64,000 bases of DNA from Hyphomonadaceae bacterium (GCA_016791365.1 JAEUMT010000036.1:62001-126000); one strand, 5' to 3'; positions 40,294 to 48,708 are shown, counted from the stretch's first letter. The notes: generated from the sequence alone by a model not told the origin. A program made the numbers and translations.

Positions 40294-40992
40294 TCAGCTA
40301 ACCGCTTCCGGAATCATGAACACACGTTTCAAGCCGGCTTCGCCGACGCGGGTGAATTCGAGCACGCGGCTGCCGCGCTTTTGGGTTGCCCAGCCGCGAT
40401 CGAAGATCTCATCGAGGATGGCCGCGCCGAGCGCGCCGGCGATGTGGTGGCGGCGGACGCTCCAATCGAGGCATGAGCGGCAGAGCGGGCGGGCGCCGTT
40501 CTCAAGCTCTTCGAGATCGACGCCGAAGGTTTGCACTTTGACGCGCCCGAGCTTGGTGAGCGCGAAGGTTTTTTCCGGGCCGGGGTTCATCCATTTGTTT
40601 TTCGCGAACGCATCGTAGAGCGCAACGCCGAGATCGCCGGCGAGGTGATCGTAGCAGACGCGTGCGTGACGCAGCGCTGGTTCCTTCGGGCCGGGGCGCG
40701 TGCGCAGCGCCTTAGCGCGCGCGGCGACGCCCATTAAAGTTTCGAGCAAACCGGCGACGTCAGCGTCGGCCAGACGATAGTAGCGATGGCGACCTTGCGC
40801 TTCGACAGCGACCAAGCCGCCATCGACGAGCTTTGAAAGATGTGAGCTTGCGGTTTGTTTTGTGACGCCGGCTTCGAGTGAGAGTTCGCTTGCGGTGAAG
40901 GCGTCGCCGTTCAACAGCGCCGTCAGCATGTTGGCGCGGGCGGGATCGCCGACCATGGCGGCGATAGCTGCGATATTGGGGCCGTCTCTCAT
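40294..40992 (-). CDS. ArsR/SmtB-family regulator with extended C-terminus
   Basis: A 232-residue regulator. The winged-helix domain (about residues 5-85) has IAAMVGDPARANMLTALLNG, recognition helix ELSLEAGVTKQTASSHLSKL and wing GRHRYYRLAD. A C-terminal domain follows with GPEKTFALTKLGRVKVQTFG and ARPLCRSCLDWSVRRHHIAG, whose CxxC and HH could bind metal. This long ArsR subtype is common in Proteobacteria, and its inducers are mostly unknown. A perfect palindrome between it and the divergent NIPSNAP gene suggests that it controls both. Confidence 0.88.
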   Translation of the reverse strand: MRDGPNIAAIAAMVGDPARANMLTALLNGDAFTASELSLEAGVTKQTASSHLSKLVDGGLVAVEAQGRHRYYRLADADVAGLLETLMGVAARAKALRTRPGPKEPALRHARVCYDHLAGDLGVALYDAFAKNKWMNPGPEKTFALTKLGRVKVQTFGVDLEELENGARPLCRSCLDWSVRRHHIAGALGAAILDEIFDRGWATQKRGSRVLEFTRVGEAGLKRVFMIPEAVS

Positions 40993-41009
40993 CGAAAGCT
41001 CATATAGGG

Positions 41010-41033
41010 ATGGTTCGACCATAATCGAACCAT
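41010..41033. promoter_or_regulatory. Perfect palindromic operator between ArsR and NIPSNAP genes
   Basis: ATGGTTCGA (41010-41018) and TCGAACCAT (41025-41033) are exact 9-bp inverted arms around CCATAA. It lies in the 86-bp gap between divergent starts, overlapping where promoters must be. This is the expected place for an autoregulating ArsR-family dimer. Confidence 0.75.
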
Positions 41034-41078
41034 GGGATGTCAGCAATCCGCTAGGGCTGGCGGCAAAGGACCCCTCCC

Positions 41079-41384
41079 ATGCTGACATGCTGTATTCGTT
41101 ACGAAATCGATCCGTTCAAAAAGGCGCAATTTGAGCGGTATGCGCGCGTGTGGGGCGAAGCTATTCCCCGCTGCGGGGCCGATCTGATCGGCTATTTCGC
41201 GCCGCACGAGGGCTCGGCCACGCTCGCTTATGGGTTGTACAACATTCAGAGTTTGGCGGCTTATGAAGACTACCGCGCGCGGCTGACCGATGATCCGGCC
41301 GGCCGAGAGAATTACGAGTTCGCGAAAGCGGAGCGGTTTATTCTGCGCGAGGACCGAACGTTTCTGAAATTGTGCTCGGGATGA
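41079..41384 (+). CDS. NIPSNAP family protein
   Basis: A 101-residue ferredoxin-like-fold protein with the NIPSNAP pattern: CCIRYEIDPFKKAQFERYAR, GADLIGYFAPHEGSATLAYG, and AAYEDYRARLTDDPAGREN. The ribosome site AAAGGA precedes ATG 41079. Family members are stress-related small proteins without a settled activity. Divergent transcription from the ArsR gene across a shared palindrome suggests that this gene is the regulator's target. Confidence 0.87.
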   Translation: MLTCCIRYEIDPFKKAQFERYARVWGEAIPRCGADLIGYFAPHEGSATLAYGLYNIQSLAAYEDYRARLTDDPAGRENYEFAKAERFILREDRTFLKLCSG

Positions 41385-41395
41385 TTGCGGGTTCC

Positions 41396-41548
41396 TTCTC
41401 CTGGTTAAGGAGAAGGTGGCGCGCAGCGCCGGATGAGGTTTGCTGTAGTCGGCAGCTTGTGACGCCACGTCCTGCCAACGCCGGTAAACCTCACCCGTCG
41501 TTCGCTTTGCTCACTGACACCCTCTCCCTAACCGGGAGAGGGGACGAG
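41396..41548. repeat. R7 palindromic repeat
   Basis: CTTCTCCTGGTTAAGGAGAA with GGTGGCGCGCAGCGCCGGATG, then a spacer, then AAACCTCACCCGTCG and CACCCTCTCCCTAACCGGGA with GAGGGG. Both ends are hairpins and the GATGAGG/CCTCACC motifs are inverted. It fills the gap between NIPSNAP and the glycosylase gene. Confidence 0.8.
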
Positions 41549-41551
41549 GAC

Positions 41552-42175
41552 TCAAATCTTGCTTTGCTCTGGCGTTTGGGTGTCGATGAAGCGCCAGAGG
41601 TGCCAGGCGGCGGCGCTGCGGAAGGGGGCCCAGCGTTCACCGTAGGCGCCGAGGGTCTTTGGGGTGAATTCGCGGCGGTAGAGTTTTTCGGCGCCTTTGC
41701 GGACGCCGAGATCGTCGATTGGGAGCACGTCGGGGCGGCCGAGCGTGAACATCAAATACATCTCGACCGTCCAGCGGCCGACGCCGCGCGCGGCGGTGAG
41801 GCGCTCGATGATTTCTTCGTTGCCCATGCGCGAAAGTTTGCGGGCTTCGGGAATGATTCCGTCGAGGCGCTTTTGCGCGACGTCCTTGATGGCGGCGATC
41901 TTCTGGCGCGAGAGGCCGGCGGTGCGCAGCATTTCGGGTGAAGCTTCGATCAGGTCTTCGGGATCGGGGTGGTCCTTGTCCGGGAAAAGCGCGATCATGC
42001 GGCCGTGAATGGTGCCGGCGGCTTTGCCCGAGAGCTGTTGATAGACGACCGAGCGCACGAGCGAGCGATAGGGGTCTTTCTTCTTTTCGAATGTCGTCGG
42101 ATAGGGCTCGTGCTTTGGGATCACGCGGGCGAAGCGCTTGCAGACTTTGCTGAGATGTTCTTCCGCTTCGCCCAT
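41552..42175 (-). CDS. DNA-3-methyladenine glycosylase II (HhH-GPD, AlkA-like)
   Basis: A 207-residue base-excision glycosylase. The helical domain holds RSVVYQQLSGKAAGTIHGRM, and the helix-hairpin-helix with catalytic Asp is GVGRWTVEMYLMFTLGRPDV followed by LPIDDLGVRKG (Asp of the GPD motif). No cysteine-cluster loop is present, as expected for the AlkA group rather than MutY/Nth. It removes alkylated purines from DNA. It ends two bases before ubiA begins on the same strand, so the two may share a transcript. Confidence 0.92.
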   Translation of the reverse strand: MGEAEEHLSKVCKRFARVIPKHEPYPTTFEKKKDPYRSLVRSVVYQQLSGKAAGTIHGRMIALFPDKDHPDPEDLIEASPEMLRTAGLSRQKIAAIKDVAQKRLDGIIPEARKLSRMGNEEIIERLTAARGVGRWTVEMYLMFTLGRPDVLPIDDLGVRKGAEKLYRREFTPKTLGAYGERWAPFRSAAAWHLWRFIDTQTPEQSKI

Positions 42176-42176
42176 C

Positions 42177-43124
42177 TCACACTCCCAGCGACGGCCTTAT
42201 CGTGCGGCAGATGGGTTCGAGCGCAAACGCCAACAAGACAGCCGCGCCTATGATGGCGTTGAACTTGAAGCCCGCAAGCGCCGTTTCCGGACGTTTGTCG
42301 TCGACGCCTGTCAGCATCGGCCAGATCATCAGCGCGCCGATGAGGCTGAGCGGCAGCGCCACCCATGCGCCGGCGCCTGACATCGCGCCGGCGATCGCCC
42401 AGAAGGCGAGCGCGGCGATGTAGAAGACGCTCGTCCATGTGCGCCATTTGTCCGCGAAAAGCCGCGCCGTGGAGCGGACGCCGACGAGGGCGTCGTCTTC
42501 GCGGTCTTGCAGGGCGTAGATGGTGTCGTAGGCGATGGTCCAGAGGATGCAGCCCGCGTAGAGGGCGAAGGCTTCTTGCGGGACGATGCCGGTCTCGTAG
42601 GTGGAGGCGGCGGCGCCGACGAGTGCGCCCCACGAGAAGACGATGCCCAGCCAAGCTTGCGGCCACCAGGTGATCCGCTTCATCAGCGGGTAGAGCGCGA
42701 CGAGCGGAATGGCGATCAGCGAGACGATTTGCGCGAGCGGCGGCAGCATCAGAAGCGCGATGAGGCCGATGGCGCATTGTGCGAGGAGCCACGCCCATGC
42801 GGCCTTTGTGGACACTGCGCCGGATGGCAGTGGGCGCAGGCGGGTGCGTTCGACTTGGGCGTCGATGTCCTTGTCGAGAATGTCGTTATAGGTGCAGCCG
42901 GCGCCGCGCATGGCGATGGCGCCGAGGATGAAAGCGAGCGCAAAGCGCGCGTCTTCCCAGTAAAAGCCGTAGCCGGTGCGCGCGACCGCCATGCCCATGA
43001 AGCAGGGCAGCAAGAGCAATTGCCAGCCGATGGGGCGATCGAGGCGCGAGAGTTGCGCGTACGGTTTCCACGCGACAGGCAGCGCGTCGGTCCAATGTTT
43101 GGAGAGTGCGTCGGTGGGTTTCAT
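42177..43124 (-). CDS. ubiA: 4-hydroxybenzoate polyprenyltransferase
   Basis: A 315-residue membrane prenyltransferase of ubiquinone synthesis. The first aspartate-rich motif is CTYNDILDKDIDAQVERTRL (NDxxDxxxD), and the second is AYDTIYALQDREDDALVGVR (DxxxD...D). Nine or so membrane helices surround them. It joins the isoprenoid tail to 4-hydroxybenzoate. The start at 43124 (MKPTDALSKHW) lies right against an R4 repeat. A diverged copy of the same N-terminus, reading ESKPADALKQH, lies 150 bp upstream at about 43276-43315. Confidence 0.95.
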   Translation of the reverse strand: MKPTDALSKHWTDALPVAWKPYAQLSRLDRPIGWQLLLLPCFMGMAVARTGYGFYWEDARFALAFILGAIAMRGAGCTYNDILDKDIDAQVERTRLRPLPSGAVSTKAAWAWLLAQCAIGLIALLMLPPLAQIVSLIAIPLVALYPLMKRITWWPQAWLGIVFSWGALVGAAASTYETGIVPQEAFALYAGCILWTIAYDTIYALQDREDDALVGVRSTARLFADKWRTWTSVFYIAALAFWAIAGAMSGAGAWVALPLSLIGALMIWPMLTGVDDKRPETALAGFKFNAIIGAAVLLAFALEPICRTIRPSLGV

Positions 43125-43125
43125 C

Positions 43126-43275
43126 TTGGACCGCCGGCGTCCTCGCCGGCGGTGGCCCGCAAGCTCTTGTGTTGGATCGGTTGAGCGCTGTCGCGCGGCG
43201 CAAGGTATCCGCGCGAACGCCAACCAAGGTGCGTGTTGAATGACTCCGCCGGCGGGGACGCCAGCGGTCCAAGGC
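43126..43275. repeat. R4 palindromic repeat between two copies of the ubiA N-terminus
   Basis: Left arm TTGGACCGCCGGCGTCCTCG followed by CCGGC; right arm CCGCCGGCGGGGACGCCAGC followed by GGTCCAAGG. They are inverted and about 100 bp apart. On the minus strand this element falls between a fragment of the ubiA N-terminus (upstream) and the actual ubiA start (downstream). Confidence 0.88.
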
Positions 43276-43315
43276 AATGTTGCTTCAACGCATCGGCGGG
43301 TTTGGATTCGCTCAC
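43276..43315 (-). pseudogene. Displaced copy of the ubiA N-terminal coding region
   Basis: Reading from GTG 43315 on the minus strand gives MSESKPADALKQHC before running into the R4 repeat. Compared with the present ubiA start, MKPTDALSKHW, the shared pattern is KPxDALxxH, and the 29 bases concerned match at about 20 positions. It looks like the older N-terminus, separated from the gene when the repeat arrived. Confidence 0.55.
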
Positions 43316-43319
43316 ATCG

Positions 43320-43643
43320 GCGTAATGGGCGTGGCTTTGCCTTTACGCAAGGCGACACAGAGGCTATGTGAGCGCCGTCGGAGTTTGTTGAATGACCACC
43401 CGCTTTAAATAAATACGTCGCCGCGAACGGTCGCCGTTGAGCTTTGAGAGAGCGCTAGCTCGGCTCGGCTCTAAATCCAGAAACCGATTGCGGTCTTTCG
43501 CAATCGCCAGCGGAAACCTTGTTCGCCGAGCCGTGTTGCGGGTGATTTTGCGTCTTTCAACGGTTCGCTTCCAGCACTTCGAACCCACTTAATCTACAGC
43601 AGAATCGCGCCCAGCGCGGCTGCGATCCTTCATCGGGACTCTC
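43320..43643. other. Gene-free stretch upstream of ABC exporter
   Basis: This ~320-bp stretch has no convincing coding frame and looks less GC-rich than its surroundings. It contains a 7-bp hairpin GATTGCG/CGCAATC (43486-43505) and GCTAGCTCGGCTCGGCTC-type short repeats. It should hold the promoter of the plus-strand ABC exporter and possibly the leader of ubiA. A structured RNA cannot be excluded. Confidence 0.4.
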
Positions 43644-45458
43644 ATGAGTGACGCATACGATATCGACGACGAGTCAGAGCGGGGCCGCAAGGCGAGCTTC
43701 GTGCAAGTGACCGCGTTCATGTGGAAGCATTGGTCGAGCCAGCCGGGAAAGCTGGCGATGGTCGCGCTGTTGTTCGGGCTTTCGATCATTGTCGATCTGG
43801 CGATGCCGTTCGCCTCCAAGCATCTGGTGGATGCGCTTGCGGCGGGGCCATCGGCAGAAGGCGTGCGCGCCGCGACCTGGGGTTACGTCATTATCGTGTC
43901 GCTGGCGCTGGTGTTTTACACGGCGCGCAATACCGGCGTGCGCTTTCATATCCCGTTCGCCTCCAAGAACATGGAGCGGATCGTCACGGACGGTTTCCGC
44001 GACGTGCAGCGTTTCTCCGCCGACTGGCACGCCGATAATTTCGCCGGCGCGACGGTGCGGCGCGTATCGCGGGCGATGAATGCGTATGACGTGATCTCCG
44101 ACACGTTGGTGTGGTTCCTGATCCCGGCGATCGCGGTGCTGATTGGCGTAACGGTGCTGACGTTCATGCAATGGCCGGTGATTGGCGCATTCACGGGCGT
44201 GACGATCCTGACGTTCATCGCGGTGGCGTATTTTTCGAGCCGCTATTACGTGGCTGAGCCGTTGAAGCGCTACATCAGGGCCGACACCGCGATTGGCGCG
44301 GCGCTGGCGGATGCGGTTGCGTCGAACGCGACGGTGAAGGCGTTTGGCGCGGAGACGCGCGAGCAGGCGCGCTTCGATGGCGTTGTGCAGAGTTGGACCA
44401 AGGAAGCGAACACGACCTGGGGCCGCTTCACCAATGCGTGGGTGGTGCAGAACATATTGCTTTGGGTGCTGCAGGCGGGTCTGCTCGGGCTGGTGCTGCT
44501 GGAATGGAGCCGCGGGCGCGCGAGCGCGGGTGACGCGGTGTTTGCGATTACCTCGTTCCTGCTGGTGTCCGGCTATTTGCGGATGCTCGGCGAGAACGTG
44601 CAGAATTTGCAGAAGGGCATCGCTGATCTGGAAGACGTCGTTGCGTACGCACTGGAGATTCCTGGCGTGGCCGACGCTGCGGATGCGGCGGTGTTTGCGC
44701 CGGGGGCGGGTCGGATCGTTTTTGACGACGTGTCGTTCGGCTACAAGAAGGCCGCCGATAAGCTCTACAGCGATTTCTCTTTGGAGATCGCGGCGGGCGA
44801 GACGGTGGCGTTGGTCGGGCCGACGGGTTCGGGTAAGTCGACGTTCGTGAAGCTGGTGCAGCGGCTTTATGACGTCGATGGCGGCGCGATCCGCATCGAC
44901 GGCCAGGACGTGCGCACGGTGACGCAAGGCAGCTTGCGCCAGAGCATAGCGCTCGTGCCGCAAGATCCGGCGCTGTTTCACCGCTCGTTGCGCGAGAATA
45001 TCGCTTACGCGCGGCCGGACGCCACGATGGAAGAGATCATCGATGCAGCAAAGCGCGCACGCGCGCATGAGTTCATCGATAAGCTTCCCGCGGGCTACGA
45101 GACGGAAGTCGGCGAGCGCGGCGTGAAGCTCTCAGGCGGCGAACGTCAGCGTGTCGCGTTGGCGCGGGCGTTTCTGGCGGGCGCGCCGATCCTTATCCTC
45201 GACGAAGCGACGTCCTCGCTTGACGTGGCTACGGAACGCGAGGTGCAGGCGGCGATGGCGGAGCTGAAGCAGGGACGCACGACCATCGTCATCGCGCACC
45301 GGCTTTCAACCGTGCGCGAAGCCGATCGCATCCTGGTGTTCAACGAGGGACGCGTTGTCGAGCAGGGCAAGCACGCCGAACTCATCGCGGCGCGTGGGCT
45401 TTATGCAAAGCTCAACGCGATGAGCCGGGGTGAATTGCTGGCGGATGAGGCGGCTTGA
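43644..45458 (+). CDS. ABC exporter (fused permease/ATPase)
   Basis: A 604-residue half-transporter. A charged cytoplasmic start (MSDAYDIDDESERGRK) precedes six membrane helices (to about residue 330). The ATPase domain has Walker A GPTGSGKST, Q-loop LVPQDPALFHRS, signature LSGGERQR, Walker B ILILDEATSSLD and H-loop IAHRLSTV. It is not paired with another ABC gene and most likely forms a homodimer. Substrates of this subgroup are lipids, peptides or drugs; none is favoured by the neighbours. Confidence 0.9.
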   Translation: MSDAYDIDDESERGRKASFVQVTAFMWKHWSSQPGKLAMVALLFGLSIIVDLAMPFASKHLVDALAAGPSAEGVRAATWGYVIIVSLALVFYTARNTGVRFHIPFASKNMERIVTDGFRDVQRFSADWHADNFAGATVRRVSRAMNAYDVISDTLVWFLIPAIAVLIGVTVLTFMQWPVIGAFTGVTILTFIAVAYFSSRYYVAEPLKRYIRADTAIGAALADAVASNATVKAFGAETREQARFDGVVQSWTKEANTTWGRFTNAWVVQNILLWVLQAGLLGLVLLEWSRGRASAGDAVFAITSFLLVSGYLRMLGENVQNLQKGIADLEDVVAYALEIPGVADAADAAVFAPGAGRIVFDDVSFGYKKAADKLYSDFSLEIAAGETVALVGPTGSGKSTFVKLVQRLYDVDGGAIRIDGQDVRTVTQGSLRQSIALVPQDPALFHRSLRENIAYARPDATMEEIIDAAKRARAHEFIDKLPAGYETEVGERGVKLSGGERQRVALARAFLAGAPILILDEATSSLDVATEREVQAAMAELKQGRTTIVIAHRLSTVREADRILVFNEGRVVEQGKHAELIAARGLYAKLNAMSRGELLADEAA

Positions 45459-45470
45459 GCGACGACCGAG

Positions 45471-45513
45471 CGTGGCGTCGCCCTTCGACAGGCTCAGGGT
45501 GACGCCGCTTCTG
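45471..45513. repeat. R2 repeat, single arm
   Basis: GCGTCGCCCTTCGACAGGCT followed by CAGGGTGACGCC, just behind the ABC exporter stop. Confidence 0.8.
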
Positions 45514-45524
45514 ACACTGATGTT

Positions 45525-45631
45525 CGTCATCCTGGGTCGTGCGGAGCGCGGCCCGGGATTCAGAGGTCGTAGAGCTGTGCGGTTGCCCCTGGATCCCGGG
45601 TCTTGGCTGACGCCAAGCCCCAGGATGACGG
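45525..45631. repeat. R1 palindromic repeat
   Basis: CGTCATCCTGGGTCGTGCGG and CCCAGGATGACGG arms with inner CCCGGGATTCAG and CTGGATCCCGGG. The right half (GGCTGACGCCAAGCC) is a sub-variant. It ends four bases before the gshA stop and probably terminates both convergent genes. Confidence 0.87.
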
Positions 45632-45634
45632 ATG

Positions 45635-47002
45635 CTAGTAAGCGCACGCCTCGAACGCGCGCTTCACGTCGCGGCCCCATTCGGTTTTGTAGCGTTCGAT
45701 GAGGCGTTCGGCGGGGGTGATGCCGCTGGCGGCGATGTCGTCGAGTTCGGCGAGGAAGTGGGTTTCGTCCTGGCCGGCATTATCGGTGCGGGCGCGCGAT
45801 TTCAGGCCCTGGCGCGCGATGGCGAGCGCAGCTTGCGCGATGTCCTGGGCTTTGTTGCCGCGAATGGGCGCGCGAAGGCCCATGACGGAGACGCCGCGGC
45901 GCAGGCTCTCGCGATCTTCCGCGGTCCAGCTCTTCACCAGCGACCACGCGGCTTCGAGCGCCGCGTCGTCATAATAGATGCCGGCCCAGAAGGCGGGCAG
46001 CGCGCAGAGACGTGACCACGGGCCGGCGTCGGCGCCGCGCATTTCGAGGTACGTCTTCAAGCGCACTTCGGGGAAGATGGTGGTGAGGTGGTCTTCCCAA
46101 TCTTTCAGCGTCGGCAATTCGCCGGGGAGCGCGGGCAGTTTGCCTTCCATGAAGGCGCGGAAGCTTTGGCCGGACGCGTCGATATATTTGCCGTCGCGAT
46201 AGACGAAGTACATGGGCACATCGAGCGCGTAGTCGGCGTAGCGCTCGAAGCTCATGCCTTGTTCGAACACGAAGGGCAGCATGCCGGTGCGGTCGGGATC
46301 GGTGTCGGTCCAGACATGGCCGCGATAGGAGAGAAAGCCGTTCAAGCGGCCTTCGGCGAAGGGCGAGGCGGCGAAGAGTGCGGTGGCGATCGGTTGCAGC
46401 GCGAGACCAACGCGGAATTTTTTGACCATGTCCGCTTCGGAGGCGAAGTCGAGATTGGTTTGCACCGTACACGAGCGGAACATCATCTGGCGGCCGAGGC
46501 GGCCGACCTTCTGCATGTAGTCGCGCATGATCTTGTAGCGGCCCTTCGGCATGATCGGGATGTCATCCAGCGCCCAGAGCGGCTGGAAGCCGAGGCCGAG
46601 AAAAGCGATGTTCATGTCGCTGCACACGTCGCGCAATTGGCTGAGGTGCGAGCCGGTTTCGGCGCAGGTTTGATGCAGGTGTTCGAGCGGCGCGCCGGAG
46701 AGTTCGAACTGGCCGCCGGGTTCGAGTGAGATCGAGGCCAGGCCTTGCTTCAAGGCGATGACGTTCTCGCCTTCGTAAATGCGCTCCCAACCGAATTTGT
46801 CGGCGAGCTTGTTCAGAAGCGCGCCGATGCCGTGCTCGCCCTCATAAGGGACGGGCTTTAGCGTATCGCGATAGAAGGCGAACTTCTCGTGCTCGGTGCC
46901 GATGCGCCAGGTGCTGCGATCGGGACGCGGACCTTTTTCAAGGTGCGCGACAAGGTCGGCAAAGCCCGTGAGCACGGGAGATCTTTCTGTGGTATCGGCC
47001 AA
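45635..47002 (-). CDS. gshA: Glutamate-cysteine ligase (plant/alphaproteobacterial GCS2 type)
   Basis: A 455-residue gamma-glutamylcysteine synthetase, the first step of glutathione synthesis. Visible are [16 protein letters not shown] (Glu ligands), [40 protein letters not shown] and [15 protein letters not shown]. This is the GCS2 branch common to Alphaproteobacteria and plants rather than the E. coli type. Products may support the MAPEG protein and arsenate reduction elsewhere in the window. Confidence 0.96.
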   Translation of the reverse strand: MADTTERSPVLTGFADLVAHLEKGPRPDRSTWRIGTEHEKFAFYRDTLKPVPYEGEHGIGALLNKLADKFGWERIYEGENVIALKQGLASISLEPGGQFELSGAPLEHLHQTCAETGSHLSQLRDVCSDMNIAFLGLGFQPLWALDDIPIMPKGRYKIMRDYMQKVGRLGRQMMFRSCTVQTNLDFASEADMVKKFRVGLALQPIATALFAASPFAEGRLNGFLSYRGHVWTDTDPDRTGMLPFVFEQGMSFERYADYALDVPMYFVYRDGKYIDASGQSFRAFMEGKLPALPGELPTLKDWEDHLTTIFPEVRLKTYLEMRGADAGPWSRLCALPAFWAGIYYDDAALEAAWSLVKSWTAEDRESLRRGVSVMGLRAPIRGNKAQDIAQAALAIARQGLKSRARTDNAGQDETHFLAELDDIAASGITPAERLIERYKTEWGRDVKRAFEACAY

Positions 47003-47065
47003 GCTTTCCTCCCGGTCGCAGGCTCTTTGCGGCCATGTAAGGCTTCGCGGGCCAACCGCAAGCGG

Positions 47066-47881
47066 TTACGCCCCGCGCCAGTCGCCCCATACGGACTGGA
47101 TTACGCTTAACGCAGCGATCGCGGCGGTTTCGGCGCGCAGGATACGTGGACCGAGCGAAACCGGAATGACAAATTCCATCGTCCGTAACATGCGCCGCTC
47201 CTCGGGCGTGAAGCCGCCTTCGGGGCCGATGAGGAGGGCAAGCTTTCTTGGACCGCCGGCGCCCTCGCCGGCATCTTTGTTTGAGCTGGGTTCGGCGTTG
47301 GCCGTGCTTGGCCTTGGCATGCCGGCGGGGGCGCCGGCGGTCCAAGAAAGAGCTTCGCCAATCGGAGCGGCTTCGCCGCTTTCGTCGGCGAAGATGAGCG
47401 GGCGTGCTGCGTCCCATCGATCGAGCGCGCGCGCCAGCGGCGCCGCTTCGAAAATCTCCGGCGCGTCGAAGCGTTCGGTTTGTTCGGCGGCTTCGCGGGC
47501 AATGCTTTCCAAGCGATCGACGCGGACGGTTTCGGCGATGGTGCGTAGGGTGATGACGGGCCTGATGCGGCGCACGCCGAGTTCGGTTGCTTTCTCGACG
47601 ATGAGATCGGTGGCGTGACGCTTCACTGGCGCAAACAGCAGATCCAGATCCGGCGAGAGTTTTGCCTCGCGCAGCAATGAGTCGAGGACGACGCGCATGC
47701 CGCGCTTTTCGCGCACGGTGACGCGCGCGCGCCATTCGCCGTCGCGGGCGTTGAAGGGGCGTAAGTGATCGCCGACGCCAAGGCGCAGCACCGTGCCGAC
47801 ATGGCGCGCTTGGGGCTCGTCCAGCGCAATCTCGGCGCCGGCGCGTAATTCTTGATCTATCAACAGGCGCGGTTCGGGCAT
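47066..47881 (-). CDS. rsmE: 16S rRNA m3U1498 methyltransferase with repeat-encoded insertion
   Basis: A 271-residue RsmE of the SPOUT class, methylating U1498 of 16S rRNA. The N-terminal PUA-like part is LLIDQELRAGAEIALDEPQA, RHVGTVLRLGVGDHLRPFNA; the knot has LALLIGPEGGFTPEERRMLR and SLGPRILRAETAAIAAL. Between LIFADESGEAAPIGEALS and LALLIGPEGG lies an in-frame stretch of about 33 residues (beginning WTAGAPAGMPRPS) encoded by an R4 repeat. RsmE proteins usually have only a short link there. The frame is intact, so the protein is probably functional. Confidence 0.93.
   Translation of the reverse strand: MPEPRLLIDQELRAGAEIALDEPQARHVGTVLRLGVGDHLRPFNARDGEWRARVTVREKRGMRVVLDSLLREAKLSPDLDLLFAPVKRHATDLIVEKATELGVRRIRPVITLRTIAETVRVDRLESIAREAAEQTERFDAPEIFEAAPLARALDRWDAARPLIFADESGEAAPIGEALSWTAGAPAGMPRPSTANAEPSSNKDAGEGAGGPRKLALLIGPEGGFTPEERRMLRTMEFVIPVSLGPRILRAETAAIAALSVIQSVWGDWRGA
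47240..47355. repeat. R4 palindromic repeat inserted in frame in rsmE
   Basis: Left arm AAGCTTTCTTGGACCGCCGG then CGCCCTCGCCGGC; right arm GCCGGCGGGGGCGCCGGCGG then TCCAAGAAAGAGCTT. The outer AAGCTTTCTTGG/CCAAGAAAGAGCTT parts are almost exact inverted repeats, so the element folds into one long hairpin with a ~48-bp loop. It lies wholly inside rsmE. Confidence 0.92.
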
Positions 47882-47980
47882 TGCGTGTCCTTGCTGCCGC
47901 GCCCGGCGCGTGCGCGCAAGCGTTCCTCTTGACCGGATGGCCGCTTCGGCGCTCCATCGCGCGCTCTCGCGGAGGGGATA

Positions 47981-48643
47981 ATGGCCGACAAGCTGATGGT
48001 GACCGCCGGCGACGTCATCGATGTGCAACTCACGTCCGAGACCGTCGTGATCGAAGGCGCGGACCGGCGCCACGTTGAGCCAGGACACATCACCAACCGC
48101 ATGCGCCTGTTCGTGAAGCTGACGGACGGCAAAGAGCAGAAGTACGATTTCGAAGATACAGAACTGGGCGTGCGCGAGACGCAGCGTGTTGTCGTTGTGC
48201 GCGGGCAGGGTAAGGGCAAGCGCGATCGAGGGCCCTACAATATTGTGGTGTTTAACGTGTCGAGTGGTGAGCGCGGCGAGTTCGAGGCCGGCTTGCGCGA
48301 CTATCTCGGCCACACGCCATTCTTCGGGCCGCTTTGGAAAGCGGCGGTGATGTCACTCGCGGTGGCGGTGATCTTCTGGCTGATCTCAAACTTTGAAACG
48401 CGTCACGGCGAAGGCGGCACCGGGTCGATCTGGCTTGCGGTGATGTTCGCGTTCTTGACGTATCCGGTGTGGTGGTGGCTGTGCCGGACCTGGGACCGCA
48501 TCACCGAGCGCATGCGTTATCGCGCCGCCCGCAAGCGCTTTTTGAGCGAGATGCAGGCGCGGGCGAACACGTACGCGCCGCAGGCGAGTGCGGCGCCCGC
48601 GGCGGCGCAACCGGAAACGCCGCCCGAGGCGAACCCGAGCTGA
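47981..48643 (+). CDS. Hypothetical two-helix membrane protein
   Basis: A 220-residue protein of unknown function. Residues 1-105 form a soluble, beta-rich domain (VTAGDVIDVQLTSETVVIEG, TNRMRLFVKLTDGKEQKYDF). Two membrane helices follow (AAVMSLAVAVIFWLISNFE and SIWLAVMFAFLTYPVWWWL), with a basic juxtamembrane RAARKRFLSEMQ and an Ala/Pro-rich tail. It is divergent from rsmE with a 99-bp gap. No family recognised. Confidence 0.75.
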   Translation: MADKLMVTAGDVIDVQLTSETVVIEGADRRHVEPGHITNRMRLFVKLTDGKEQKYDFEDTELGVRETQRVVVVRGQGKGKRDRGPYNIVVFNVSSGERGEFEAGLRDYLGHTPFFGPLWKAAVMSLAVAVIFWLISNFETRHGEGGTGSIWLAVMFAFLTYPVWWWLCRTWDRITERMRYRAARKRFLSEMQARANTYAPQASAAPAAAQPETPPEANPS

Positions 48644-48708
48644 ACGATGGCCTGCTGCGGGTTTTCCTTTGCGGGCGCTGCGAGGGCGGGCAAAAGTATG
48701 GTCCAGCT

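Noticed and set aside
43674-45068. 464-residue open frame antisense to the ABC exporter
   Set aside because: Sense strand encodes all ABC motifs; the antisense frame is an Arg/His-rich shadow.
47882-48313. 144-residue N-terminal extension of RsmE
   Set aside because: The extension is antisense to the hypothetical gene at 47981 and lacks coding character; RsmE normally starts as at 47881.
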